Origin: Gordonia sp. (in: high G+C Gram-positive bacteria)
GTDB taxonomy: Bacteria; Actinomycetota; Actinomycetes; Mycobacteriales; Mycobacteriaceae
DNA length: 62,160 nucleotides
Direction: 5' to 3'
NCBI RefSeq assembly: GCF_012515855.1
Contig: NZ_JAAYXO010000204.1
Location: 1-62,160 of the forward strand
Shown here: piece by piece, positions 23,977 to 31,980 of the stretch
Position numbering within the stretch: position 1 is the first letter of the stretch
Layout of the letters: every line of letters begins with the position of its first letter
Program-made: the position numbers and the translations under genes
The notes under the pieces: model-generated
The model's database searches: none
What the model saw: only the letters and a program-made list of their open reading frames with translations
What the model was told of the DNA's origin: nothing

Positions 23977-24936
23977 TCATTGGGCGACGGCGTGACGGCG
24001 GAGGTCGTCAGCGGCGTCCTTGTTGGCCGCGAGGCGAGTCCGCGAGTACACGGTCTGCCACCCGGGACTGCCGAAACGGCGGCGCAGGCCGAAGTAGACG
24101 GGTCCGAACCGTCCGGACACCGAGCGAGGCACGGTTCGCCAGAACGCACCGTGCAGGCGGCGTTCCAGACGGTCGATCGAGGTGACGCGAAGGTTCAGCT
24201 CGGCATGGAACTGCTCCGGGACACCGGCCAAGACGCCGACCCGCAGTGTCCGCACCGCGGGCAGCGACAAGGCCCGCCACACCGGCATCGGCACCAGATC
24301 CCAGCCGCGCGGCTTGGCGGGAGCGAGCGCGTGGTCGACGATGAACCGAACTTCCGGTCCCACCGCGAGCGTGTCGTCGACGATCGGCTGCCAGTACTCG
24401 ACGAACTCCTGACACGTCTCGGGAAGACCGAGCACGCCGTAGCGGCGGCCGATCTCGACCAGTGCGCGGTACGCCTGCTCGCGCTCGTCGTCGGACCGAA
24501 GGATCCCGAACTCATCGGCGATGTCGAGACCGCCTTTGAGGATCGACCCCCACGTCCAGTTCCACACGTCCTTGTTCCACGCGTGGTAGGCCGTGCCGTC
24601 GGGCATCGTCCCGGCGATCGGTCGATGGAGTTCGTAGAGCCCGTGGGCCACCTCGTCGGCCTCGGGCCCGGCGAAGACGATGCCCATCACCATCTCGTAG
24701 GTGCTGATCAGTCGTCGGGACATGGTCTGCAGGTCGGTGAGTCGCTCGTTGCCGTTGAGGGCGCGGTCCTTCTCGCTGAGGACGTAAGCGATCTTCGGAT
24801 GCAGCGTCGGCATGATGAGTGCAGGCACGTTGGCGTAGAGCAGGACCAGGGGATGTCCCGCGATCCATCGGCCGAAGGTGCCGGGCGCCAACGGGTCGTC
24901 TCGATCGGTGTCGGAGCGGGTGTTGAGGTTCGTCAT
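23977..24936 (-). CDS. MpaB-family oxygenase (DUF2236)
   Basis: This 319-residue helical protein is of the DUF2236/MpaB' family, related to latex-clearing protein Lcp. Family landmarks include RLISTYEMVMGIVFAGPEAD, the pattern ANTYHA-like GTAYHAWNKDVWNW with a heme-ligand-type His, and EFVEYWQPIVDDTL. Members are heme b oxygenases or unknown oxidases. The gene starts a run with the acyl-CoA dehydrogenase (31-base gap) and crotonase. A TGTAAT -10 element ends 9 bases before ATG 24936, so the message is probably leaderless. It is divergent from paaX-like gene, its likely regulator. Confidence 0.82.
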   Translation of the reverse strand: MTNLNTRSDTDRDDPLAPGTFGRWIAGHPLVLLYANVPALIMPTLHPKIAYVLSEKDRALNGNERLTDLQTMSRRLISTYEMVMGIVFAGPEADEVAHGLYELHRPIAGTMPDGTAYHAWNKDVWNWTWGSILKGGLDIADEFGILRSDDEREQAYRALVEIGRRYGVLGLPETCQEFVEYWQPIVDDTLAVGPEVRFIVDHALAPAKPRGWDLVPMPVWRALSLPAVRTLRVGVLAGVPEQFHAELNLRVTSIDRLERRLHGAFWRTVPRSVSGRFGPVYFGLRRRFGSPGWQTVYSRTRLAANKDAADDLRRHAVAQ

Positions 24937-24945
24937 GCCATGAGA

Positions 24946-24981
24946 ATTACACGCAGGATTTGAATGACACAAGAGTGTAAT
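24946..24981. promoter_or_regulatory. Inverted repeat with divergent -10 elements, probable PaaX-type operator
   Basis: ATTACAC (24946-24952) and GTGTAAT (24975-24981) are exact complements with 22 bases between. Each arm contains TGTAAT in the right place to be the -10 element of one divergent gene: MpaB-like on the minus strand, PaaX-like on the plus strand. A regulator bound to both arms would block both promoters. Confidence 0.6.
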
Positions 24982-25007
24982 AGGATTTCGGTGTAGCCTC
25001 AGATCCG

Positions 25008-25739
25008 ATGGATCGTCCGCTTGTTCCCCCGGTTTCGGCGCGCTCAGCAGTGCTGAGTGTGCTTTTGGGCGCCAATCCCCCGACGCTCAGCGGTCGTGAG
25101 ATCGTCGTGGCAATGGACCTCTTCGGGGTCGCCGAAGCGACCACCCGAGTGGCGCTGACCCGCATGGTGGCCGGCGGTGATCTCACCCGCCGCGACGCGG
25201 TTTACACGCTGTCCGAGCGGTTGACGCAACGCCAACAGGACGTGGAGCCTCCGGCACGCCGCGAGGATTGGGCCGGGCAGTGGGAGATGGCCGTCGTGAC
25301 GGCGACCGGTCGTCGAGCGGCCGACCGGGTGGCTCTGCGAAACGAGATGCGCCGCCAACGTGTCGCGGAACTGCGCGAGGGCGTCTGGACGCGTCCCGCC
25401 AATCTGCTCCGCCCGTGGCCGGAGCAACTGCTGAGTGTGTCGACCTGCTTCGAGGCGCGCCCGCTCGACGACCCCGCCGAACTGGTCTCTCGGCTCTGGG
25501 ACTTGGAGGGCTGGGCCGCGCGTGGCAACGAGTACCTCGCGGCACTGGGGGCGGTGCCCGACGAGCCGACGCGATTCAAGACGATGGTCGCCGCAGTGAA
25601 TCACCTGCAGACCGATCCGATGCTGCCCGACGAGTATCTTCCGGCCGACTGGCCCGCCGCTGCCCTTGCTGCGACGTATGCCGATTACCGGGCATGGCTC
25701 GCACGACTCCGAGAGAGCATCGGGTCGATGGCCAGGTGA
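25008..25739 (+). CDS. PaaX-family transcriptional regulator
   Basis: This protein has 243 residues. The N-terminal winged helix (SARSAVLSVLLGANPPTLSGREIV, then FGVAEATTRVALTRMVAGGDL) and the C-terminal PaaX domain (WTRPANLL, then LWDLEGWAARGNEYLAAL, then LLPDEYLPADWP) are both complete. PaaX represses phenylacetate catabolism in E. coli by sensing an acyl-CoA. Here no paa genes are near; the divergent MpaB/acyl-CoA dehydrogenase/crotonase run is the likely target, so an acyl-CoA effector is reasonable. Confidence 0.92.
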   Translation: MDRPLVPPVSARSAVLSVLLGANPPTLSGREIVVAMDLFGVAEATTRVALTRMVAGGDLTRRDAVYTLSERLTQRQQDVEPPARREDWAGQWEMAVVTATGRRAADRVALRNEMRRQRVAELREGVWTRPANLLRPWPEQLLSVSTCFEARPLDDPAELVSRLWDLEGWAARGNEYLAALGAVPDEPTRFKTMVAAVNHLQTDPMLPDEYLPADWPAAALAATYADYRAWLARLRESIGSMAR

Positions 25740-25743
25740 GGAC

Positions 25744-25779
25744 GCTGGTTCTGCTGGTTCTGCTGGTTCTGCTGGCTCT
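25744..25779. repeat. 9-bp tandem repeat, four units
   Basis: GCTGGTTCT occurs three times in tandem and a fourth unit has one change (GCTGGCTCT). The run starts 4 bases after the stop of the PaaX-family gene. Read through in the next frame it would encode repeated Leu-Val-Leu, so slippage here would not alter a known gene. Confidence 0.9.
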
Positions 25780-25811
25780 CGCGGCGATCCGATTCGTCGG
25801 CCCTCCTTCAC

Positions 25812-25861
25812 CAACTTCGGCGACGTTCCGGTTCCTGTGAACCGGAAAGTCGCCGAAGTTG
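25812..25861. terminator. Long hairpin between convergent genes
   Basis: Two 23-base arms around a CTGT loop pair at all but one position. The arms begin with CAACTTCGGCGAC and end with GTCGCCGAAGTTG. The hairpin sits between the 3' ends of the PaaX-like gene and the maleylacetate reductase gene, 6 bases from the latter, and can stop transcription from both sides. Confidence 0.8.
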
Positions 25862-25867
25862 AATCGA

Positions 25868-26950
25868 TCAGGGCTCCCCGACCGCTGCATGCAGCAAGGC
25901 GGTGATCCCTTCGGCGGTCAGGGCCGCCGGATTGGGATACTGCTGCGCGAGAGCAAGCTCCACTGCTTGGGGAATCTGCTCGATGGTGAACCCGAGCCGC
26001 GCCAGGTCGGTGGGGCCGCCGCCCCCGACGACGAGATCGAGGACCCCCGACGGTGCGTCGTCGACGCCGAGCGCGGCCGCGACGCGCGCCATCGCCTCCG
26101 GCGCCGCAACGGCGTTGTAGCGCATCGCATGCGGAAGAACGACGGCATGCGTCTGCGCGTGCGGGAGCGCAAAGGTGCCGCCGAGAACGTGACACAGCTT
26201 GTGATGGAGTCCCATGCTCGCGCCGGCCAGACAGGTGCCCGCGAGCCATGCGCCGACGAGCAGGTCGGTTCGCGCGCCTACGCTCCGGGCATCCGTGCGC
26301 ACCGCACGGAGACCGCGGCCGATACGTCCGACGGCTTCGACGGCGAACGCGCCGGTCGCCGGATCGGAGTCGGGGGCGTACAGCGCTTCGACGGCGTGAG
26401 CGAGGGCGTTGATCGAGCTGACCAGGGTGAGGTCGGTGGGCAGGTCGATCGTGAGGGAGACGTCGTAGAGCACCGTCTCGGGCAGGATCTCTGGCCCGGA
26501 GCGCGTGGTCTTGACGCCGTTGCGCGTCTCGCCGAGAACCGGGGTCACCTCGGATCCGGCGTAGGTGGTCGGCACGACGACCTGGTCGTACCCCTCGCGG
26601 GCGGCGAGCGCCTTCGCCAGCCCGACGGCACTGCCGCCACCGACCGCGACCACCGTGTCGACGTCGGTCTCCCGCGCCAGCCGCGCCGCCTGTTCGGTGA
26701 CCTCGACCGGAGTATGCATCGCGGCACCGGAGAAGCTCGCGACCGCGAGGCCCCCAAGAATCGCCTGGGCGACCGCGCGGTGCCGATCGCTCGCGATCAG
26801 CAGGACACGGCGACCGCCGAGCCTGTCCACCTCGTGCGGCAGCTGCGCGAGTGCCCCGTTCCCGAAGACAATGCGCGTCGGCGATGCCGTGTAGGTGAAT
26901 CCCGATGCGGCGTCGGTGGTCACCGTTCCGGGCTCCGGAACCACGATCAC
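25868..26950 (-). CDS. Maleylacetate reductase (iron-containing alcohol dehydrogenase family)
   Basis: This protein has 360 residues. GGGSAVGLAKAL binds NADH, VPTTYAGSEVTPVLG is a maleylacetate reductase hallmark, and HHKLCHVLGGTFALPHAQTHA supplies His residues for the active site. The enzyme reduces maleylacetate to 3-oxoadipate with NAD(P)H in hydroxyquinol, resorcinol or chloroaromatic breakdown. GTG 26950 overlaps the stop of the VOC gene (GTGA). No hydroxyquinol dioxygenase is seen, so the ring-opening step must be supplied elsewhere or by the coupled VOC protein. Confidence 0.9.
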   Translation of the reverse strand: MIVVPEPGTVTTDAASGFTYTASPTRIVFGNGALAQLPHEVDRLGGRRVLLIASDRHRAVAQAILGGLAVASFSGAAMHTPVEVTEQAARLARETDVDTVVAVGGGSAVGLAKALAAREGYDQVVVPTTYAGSEVTPVLGETRNGVKTTRSGPEILPETVLYDVSLTIDLPTDLTLVSSINALAHAVEALYAPDSDPATGAFAVEAVGRIGRGLRAVRTDARSVGARTDLLVGAWLAGTCLAGASMGLHHKLCHVLGGTFALPHAQTHAVVLPHAMRYNAVAAPEAMARVAAALGVDDAPSGVLDLVVGGGGPTDLARLGFTIEQIPQAVELALAQQYPNPAALTAEGITALLHAAVGEP

Positions 26951-27456
26951 AGCACCTGGTCGCCGTACATCTCGCCCAGTGGGTCGGCGATCAGCTCGAT
27001 ACGGGCGCCGTCGGGATCGCGGAAGTAGATCGACACTCCGCTGTGCTCGACCGCGTCGACACCGGCGGCGGCCAGCTTGCTGCGCAGATGCTCCCAGCGG
27101 TTCGGTTCGACGCTGATCGCGACATGGTGGAGGCCACCGAGGACTTCCCGGTAGGGCCCCACCTCCAGACCGGGAAAGTCGAAGAACGCCAGCAGGTTGC
27201 TGTTGCCGATGTCGAAGAAGAAGTGCGACGACCCCGGGTAGTCGCGGTTCTCGATCAGTTCGGTGAGCGGGAACTCCAGAAGTCCCTGGTAGAAGCGAAT
27301 CGTCTGTTCCACATCGCTGCTGATGAGGGCCGTGTGGTGCAGACCTCGAGCCGACGAGCTCGGTCGTGCAGTCGCCGACGTCAGATATCTGTCGCGTAAC
27401 CGGTCGCGCGTCGCGGCGAACCGGGTCGAGCGTTCGTTCTCCTCGGCGGTGGTCAT
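26947..27456 (-). CDS. VOC-superfamily protein (glyoxalase/extradiol dioxygenase fold)
   Basis: This 169-residue protein has one VOC module pair. GLHHTALISSDVEQTIRFYQ gives a metal His (about residue 40-41), LGGLHHVAISVEP a second His, and YFRDPDGARIELI the Glu ligand. These are the usual metal ligands of VOC enzymes, so it may be a dioxygenase, isomerase or resistance protein. Coupling to maleylacetate reductase suggests a role in aromatic ring breakdown. It is divergent from a MarR regulator with a likely operator between. Confidence 0.85.
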   Translation of the reverse strand: MTTAEENERSTRFAATRDRLRDRYLTSATARPSSSARGLHHTALISSDVEQTIRFYQGLLEFPLTELIENRDYPGSSHFFFDIGNSNLLAFFDFPGLEVGPYREVLGGLHHVAISVEPNRWEHLRSKLAAAGVDAVEHSGVSIYFRDPDGARIELIADPLGEMYGDQVL

Positions 27457-27544
27457 ATCGACTCCTCACTCCGGTCGGGCGGTGACGACTCGAGTCGGGG
27501 ACATTCAAGTCGGGGACTCTCAGCCGGTGCCCTTGACAGTACTC

Positions 27545-27570
27545 AGAGTGATTTCGGCGTCAATCATTCT
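27545..27570. promoter_or_regulatory. Probable MarR operator
   Basis: AGAGTGATT and AATCATTCT form an inverted repeat with one mismatch and an 8-base spacer, just upstream of the MarR gene start and in the gap to the VOC/maleylacetate reductase genes. Size and spacing suit a MarR dimer. Confidence 0.6.
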
Positions 27571-27585
27571 CGGTATGCTCGTTCA

Positions 27586-28038
27586 ATGACTTCTCCGCGA
27601 TGGCTTTCCGCCGACGAGACCGCAGCCTGGCGTGCGTACCTCGACGGCACGCGGCTGCTGATGGCGGCGCTCGACCGCCAGTTGACCCGCGACGCCGGCC
27701 TGTCGCTGACCGATTTCGAACTCCTGGTGCACCTGTCAGAGGCACCAGAACAACGGCTGCGGATGAGCGACCTCGCCGACGCGGTGACCACCACCCGTAG
27801 CAACGTGACGCGCGCCAGTCAGCGGCTGGTCGCGGCGGGCTGGGTGGAGCGCACCCCGTGCGAAGACGACCGCCGCGGCACGTGGGCTCAACTGACCGAG
27901 GCAGGCCTGGCCAAGCTCGAGGAGGCCGCACCCGGACACCTCGCCGAAGTCCGCGCCGACCTGATCGACATGCTGACGCCCGACGAACTCGCGACGGTGG
28001 CGTCGATCGGGGCGCGCGTCCGGTCGCAACTCAGCTGA
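27586..28038 (+). CDS. MarR-family transcriptional regulator
   Basis: This 150-residue protein has a winged helix-turn-helix: LSLTDFELLVHLSEAP, then RMSDLADAVTTTRSNVTRASQRLVAAGWVER with the wing EDDRRGTWAQLTEAG. MarR proteins usually respond to phenolic ligands, fitting control of the divergent VOC/maleylacetate reductase genes. Its 3' end overlaps the convergent SDR gene by 8 bases. Confidence 0.92.
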   Translation: MTSPRWLSADETAAWRAYLDGTRLLMAALDRQLTRDAGLSLTDFELLVHLSEAPEQRLRMSDLADAVTTTRSNVTRASQRLVAAGWVERTPCEDDRRGTWAQLTEAGLAKLEEAAPGHLAEVRADLIDMLTPDELATVASIGARVRSQLS

Positions 28039-28804
28039 AGTAGGCCTGACCACCGTCGAGAGGAATCGTCGCGCCGGTGAGGTAACGGAACTCCGGACCG
28101 CACAGAGCGGCCACCGCAACGCCGATATCGTCCCGACAGTCACCGATCCGTCGCAGCGGGATGGTCTGGAAGAACGCTGCGGCCTCCTCCGGATTCGCTT
28201 CGATCCACCAGTTGAGTCCTGCCGACTCGGCATGCGGGGCGATCGCCAGGGCACGAATGCCGTCGACTCCCCACTCGGCCGCTGCGGCCCGGGTCAGCGA
28301 CACGATGGCACTCTTCACCGCCGCGTACGGGCCGTATCCGCCCATGTCCCAGCGCTTGGTGGTGGAGCTGGTCAAGTTGAGGATCACCGCGTCGCCACTG
28401 GCCTGCAGGTGCGGATGGCAGGCCTTCATGAAACGGAAGGTCGCCAGCGGGCCCGACGAGAAGCCTTTCTGAAAGCGGTCGTCGCTGACGGCCATCAGGG
28501 TTCCGAGGGGAACCTGCTGCGCGTTGTTGACCAGGATGTCGATGCGGCCGAACTTCTCGGCGACGGCGTCGACAGTGGCAGTGATGCCGTCGGCGTCCTT
28601 GACATCGCAGACGAAGGTGGCGCAGACACCGCCCTCGGCCTCGATCTGTTCCCGGGTGCTCTCGAGTTTGGATTCGGTACGACCGACAGCGGCCACCCGT
28701 GCTCCCGCATCGGCCATGGCCAGGGCGATGCCCTGTCCGATTCCCTGCCCCGCCCCGGTGATGATCGCGGTCTTGCCTGCCAAGTGCTGATGCGCTGATT
28801 CCAT
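28031..28804 (-). CDS. Short-chain dehydrogenase/reductase
   Basis: This SDR has 257 residues. TGAGQGIGQG is the cofactor site, NNAQQ the central motif, and the catalytic region includes LTSSTT and YGPYAAVKSA with Tyr and Lys. The C-terminal YLTGATIPLDGGQAY is typical of classical SDRs. The substrate is unknown. It may belong to the aromatic breakdown set next door, since a dehydrogenase is needed in several such routes, but it overlaps MarR tail to tail and is not in its operon. Confidence 0.88.
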   Translation of the reverse strand: MESAHQHLAGKTAIITGAGQGIGQGIALAMADAGARVAAVGRTESKLESTREQIEAEGGVCATFVCDVKDADGITATVDAVAEKFGRIDILVNNAQQVPLGTLMAVSDDRFQKGFSSGPLATFRFMKACHPHLQASGDAVILNLTSSTTKRWDMGGYGPYAAVKSAIVSLTRAAAAEWGVDGIRALAIAPHAESAGLNWWIEANPEEAAAFFQTIPLRRIGDCRDDIGVAVAALCGPEFRYLTGATIPLDGGQAYFS

Positions 28805-28883
28805 ACCTGCAGCCTCTCAAGAGATTCCGACTTCGGTCCACTCCGGGGCGACTCCCGGCACGCATTCCGTACGACGGGCCGCG

Positions 28884-29627
28884 ATGGACCCTGGATACGA
28901 TGAACCTGTTGACGCCCGGACACCGGGCCGACGATCAGGTGGCGAGACCACGACGCGAGACGACAAGGGGCGATCTACGGTGGCGAGCGGGGCCGACGGG
29001 CAGTTCAGCGAAGACTTCATCGAGGAGTTCGACGAACTCCTTCGGTGGCGTCGGGACGTCCGCCATTTCAAGACCGACCCGATCGACGAGGCCACGGTCG
29101 AGAGCATCCTGCGTTCGGCCGAGTTGTCGCCGTCGGTCGGCAACAGTCAGCCGTGGCGCTGGGTGGAGGTCCGTTCCCCGGAACCCCGCGCGGTCGTCAA
29201 GGAGACCTTCGCTCGCTGCAATGCCGACGCGTTGAACGGGTACCGGGGCGAACGCGCGCAGAAGTATCTGTCGCTGAAATTGGCAGGCCTCGACGAGGCC
29301 CCGGTCCACATTGCGGTGTTCTGCGAGGACGAGACCCTGCAGGGTCACGGACTCGGACGGGCGACGATGCCGGAGACCCTGGCCTACTCCGTCGTCACCG
29401 CGATCGGCAGCCTGTGGTTGTCCGCACGGGCGCGTGGCGTCGGCGTCGGATGGATCTCGATCGTCGAGCCCGAGGCGGTGTGCCAGGCGCTGGATGTGCC
29501 CGCGGATTGGCGATTCGTCGCCTACCTCTGCATCGGATACCCGGCGGAACTGGCGGCGATCCCCGAACTGCAGCGCACTGGCTGGCAGGCCCGGACCGAT
29601 CCCAAGGCCCGCTACTTCGTCCGCTGA
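28884..29627 (+). CDS. bluB: 5,6-dimethylbenzimidazole synthase BluB
   Basis: BluB consumes reduced FMN and oxygen to make 5,6-dimethylbenzimidazole, the lower ligand of vitamin B12. Characteristic segments are LLRWRRDVRHFKTDPI, SPSVGNSQPWRW, LDEAPVHIAVFCEDETLQGHG and GRATMPETLAYSVVTAIG. The core domain begins near 28980, where GTG follows AAGGGG; the upstream ATG at 28884 gives 247 residues with an extra disordered head, so the start is uncertain. It stands alone, without other cobalamin genes beside it. Confidence 0.9.
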   Translation: MDPGYDEPVDARTPGRRSGGETTTRDDKGRSTVASGADGQFSEDFIEEFDELLRWRRDVRHFKTDPIDEATVESILRSAELSPSVGNSQPWRWVEVRSPEPRAVVKETFARCNADALNGYRGERAQKYLSLKLAGLDEAPVHIAVFCEDETLQGHGLGRATMPETLAYSVVTAIGSLWLSARARGVGVGWISIVEPEAVCQALDVPADWRFVAYLCIGYPAELAAIPELQRTGWQARTDPKARYFVR

Positions 29628-29690
29628 GAACCCTCCGCCGAGAACCTTCCGTCGAGGACTATCTGCCGAGCACAACCGAAAGGGTCGACC

Positions 29691-30209
29691 ATGCAGGCAA
29701 CGAGCCCGGACTGGACCATCCGCCCCGAGACAGCGGCTGACGCCGACGGCATTCGCGCCGTGACGGTGGCGGCGTTTCCCTCACCTGAGGAAGCCGACCT
29801 CGTGGAGGCGCTGCGCGCGGACTCTGCTGCGTGGATCGACGGCCTGTCGTATGTCGCCGAGGTCGACGGAACGATCATCGGGCACGCGCTGCTGACTCGC
29901 TGCCACGTGAACGGCACCGAGTCGCTGGCACTGGCACCCTGTTCGGTGGCACCCGAACATCAGCGCACCGGGGTCGGCACGGCAGTGATCCGACAGCTGC
30001 TCGACGCCGCGCGTGACCGCGGCGAAGCCTCGGTGATCGTGCTCGGGCACGCCGACTACTACCCGCGCTTCGGCTTCGTCCCCGCATCGCGGTACGGAGT
30101 GACGGCGTCGTTCGCGGCGCCCGACGAGGCGTTCATGGCGCTGAGCCTCGGTGACGGTCGCTCCGTTCCGGCGGGGACGATCGCGTACCCGCCCGCGTTC
30201 GGGGTGTAG
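29691..30209 (+). CDS. GNAT-family N-acetyltransferase
   Basis: This 172-residue protein is of the YhbS-like GNAT branch. The acetyl-CoA motif is APEHQRTGVGTAVIRQLLDAAR and is followed by VIVLGHADYYPRFGFVPAS, a hallmark of this branch. The acceptor is unknown. It follows BluB by 63 bases on the same strand, perhaps sharing a transcript, and is convergent with the osmoprotectant operon. Confidence 0.9.
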   Translation: MQATSPDWTIRPETAADADGIRAVTVAAFPSPEEADLVEALRADSAAWIDGLSYVAEVDGTIIGHALLTRCHVNGTESLALAPCSVAPEHQRTGVGTAVIRQLLDAARDRGEASVIVLGHADYYPRFGFVPASRYGVTASFAAPDEAFMALSLGDGRSVPAGTIAYPPAFGV

Positions 30210-30232
30210 TCCAGCCGCGCAGGCAGCAGACG

Positions 30233-31216
30233 TCAGTAGTTCACGAAACCTTTCGACACCAGCCAGTCGCGCGCGACGTCGGCGGGCTCCTTGCCGTCGA
30301 CGTCCACCTGACGGTTGAGCTCGGTGATCGCCTCGGAGGTCAGCGCGGCCATCACCGGAGCGGTGACCTTCGCGATCGACGGGAACCGGTCGGCCACGTC
30401 TTTCGGTGTCGTGACCGCCGCGTTGTAGTGCGGGAAGAACTGCTTGTCGTCCTCGAGCACGATCAGGTCGAGCGCCTTGATCCGACCGTCCGTGGTGAAG
30501 ACCTCACCGAACGCGCAGTTCCCGTTCGCGGTGGCCTGATAGATGATTCCGGTCTGCAGGATCTGTGTCTGGGCCGCCGCCGGATCGAAGCCGTACTTGG
30601 CGGCCATGCCGGGGAAACCATCCTGCCGACTGCGGAACTCGGTCTCGAGGCAGGTCGATGCCGCGGCGGGGTCGCTCTTGACCAGGGCCGCGTAATCCGA
30701 CAGGGTCTTGACGCCGGTCTTCTCGGCCGTCGCCTTGCTCATCGCCAGTGCGTACGTGTTGTCCATCGGCGCGGGGTTGACCCAGACCACGTCGTTGCGT
30801 TTCAGGTCTTCGTCCCGCACGGCGTTGAACTGCTCGGTGGCGTCGCTGATCGGCGTCTCGTTGCCGAGGTAGTTGATCCATCCGGTGCCGGTGTACTCGA
30901 TGGTGGCGTCGACCTGACCGGCCAGCATGGCGTCGCGCGTGCTGTTGGACCCCTGGATATTGGTGAGGTCGCGGACGTCGGCACCGGCAGCAGAGAGCGA
31001 GAACGCCAGGATGTAGCCGAGGATCACCTGCTCGGTGAAGTCCTTGGAGCCGACCGTGATGGTCTGGCCTTCGAGGTCGGGCTGCACCGTGATCGATCCC
31101 GGTTTCACCGGCAGTGGGAGCGCGCCGCCGGACTGCAAGCCGCACGCCGCGACCCCGAGGATCAGGGCGCACGCACCCAGCAGGGCTGCGCACGCGCGTC
31201 GAACCGACTTGGTCAT
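30233..31216 (-). CDS. Osmoprotectant ABC transporter substrate-binding lipoprotein
   Basis: This 327-residue lipoprotein has a basic N terminus and hydrophobic stretch, with a lipobox ending at Cys25 (GVAAC). The mature part is an OpuC/OsmF-type binding protein: ITVGSKDFTEQVILGYILA, GSNSTRDAMLAGQVDATIEYTG, and FGEVFTTDGRIKALDL. Such proteins bind glycine betaine, choline or related quaternary amines. The ATG overlaps the stop of the permease gene, so it is the last gene of a four-gene importer operon. Confidence 0.92.
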   Translation of the reverse strand: MTKSVRRACAALLGACALILGVAACGLQSGGALPLPVKPGSITVQPDLEGQTITVGSKDFTEQVILGYILAFSLSAAGADVRDLTNIQGSNSTRDAMLAGQVDATIEYTGTGWINYLGNETPISDATEQFNAVRDEDLKRNDVVWVNPAPMDNTYALAMSKATAEKTGVKTLSDYAALVKSDPAAASTCLETEFRSRQDGFPGMAAKYGFDPAAAQTQILQTGIIYQATANGNCAFGEVFTTDGRIKALDLIVLEDDKQFFPHYNAAVTTPKDVADRFPSIAKVTAPVMAALTSEAITELNRQVDVDGKEPADVARDWLVSKGFVNY

Positions 31217-31980
31217 TGCAGGCCCTTCGGTGACAGGTAACGTTCGGCGAGCGCGCCGAGCCAGTCGACGGCCAGTGCGAGCGCCACCGATAGCACGGCG
31301 CCGACCACCAGCGTCACATTGTCGCGCAGCTTGTATCCGGTGTCGATGAGGATGCCGAGGCCGCCCGCGTTCACCAGGAAGCAGAGGGTCGCCGTTCCCA
31401 CGGCGAGCACGAGCGAGGTGCGCAGGCCGGCCAGGATGAACGGGACGGCGAGCGGGAGCTCGACCTTGGTGAGCACCTGGATCTCCGACATCCCCTGCCC
31501 CTTGGCCGCATCGATGATCGACGGGTCGACTTCCTGGAGGCCCAGCATGCTGTTCCGGAGTACCGGCAACAGCGAGTAGAACGCGATCGGCAGCACACCC
31601 ACCCAGAAGCCGGTGGTCGCCGTCCACAGGAAGAAGAGCACCAGGAGGCCGATCGCCGGAGCGGCCTGGCCGATGTTGGCGATACCGATGAAGAAGGGCG
31701 CCAACCACCGGAAGCGGTGACGGGTGACGACCACGGCCAGCGGCACCGCGATCACCAGGACGATCGCTGCGATCGCTGCGGTGAGCATGATGTGCTCCCA
31801 CGCGAGCTGGCCGATGTACTCGGAGTTGATCGTCGCCTTCTGCGTCGCGGTGAGGTCGCGGGTGAATGCCCACGCCAGCGTGATGCCGGCCATCACGATC
31901 GCGACCACCGGCTGAATCCACAGCTGGAGGTTGGTCGTGGCTACGGTCCCCGGCTCCGCCGGGGCGGTCGTGGAGGCCAT
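31213..31980 (-). CDS. Osmoprotectant ABC transporter permease
   Basis: This 255-residue membrane protein has about six spans and the binding-protein-dependent permease loop ENSM-like GLQEVDPSIIDAAKGQGMSE before KVELPLAVPFILAGLR. It pairs with the second permease at 33200-33865. The ATG shares one base with the stop of the ATPase gene (TGATG), and its own stop overlaps the ATG of the lipoprotein gene. Confidence 0.92.
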   Translation of the reverse strand: MASTTAPAEPGTVATTNLQLWIQPVVAIVMAGITLAWAFTRDLTATQKATINSEYIGQLAWEHIMLTAAIAAIVLVIAVPLAVVVTRHRFRWLAPFFIGIANIGQAAPAIGLLVLFFLWTATTGFWVGVLPIAFYSLLPVLRNSMLGLQEVDPSIIDAAKGQGMSEIQVLTKVELPLAVPFILAGLRTSLVLAVGTATLCFLVNAGGLGILIDTGYKLRDNVTLVVGAVLSVALALAVDWLGALAERYLSPKGLQ

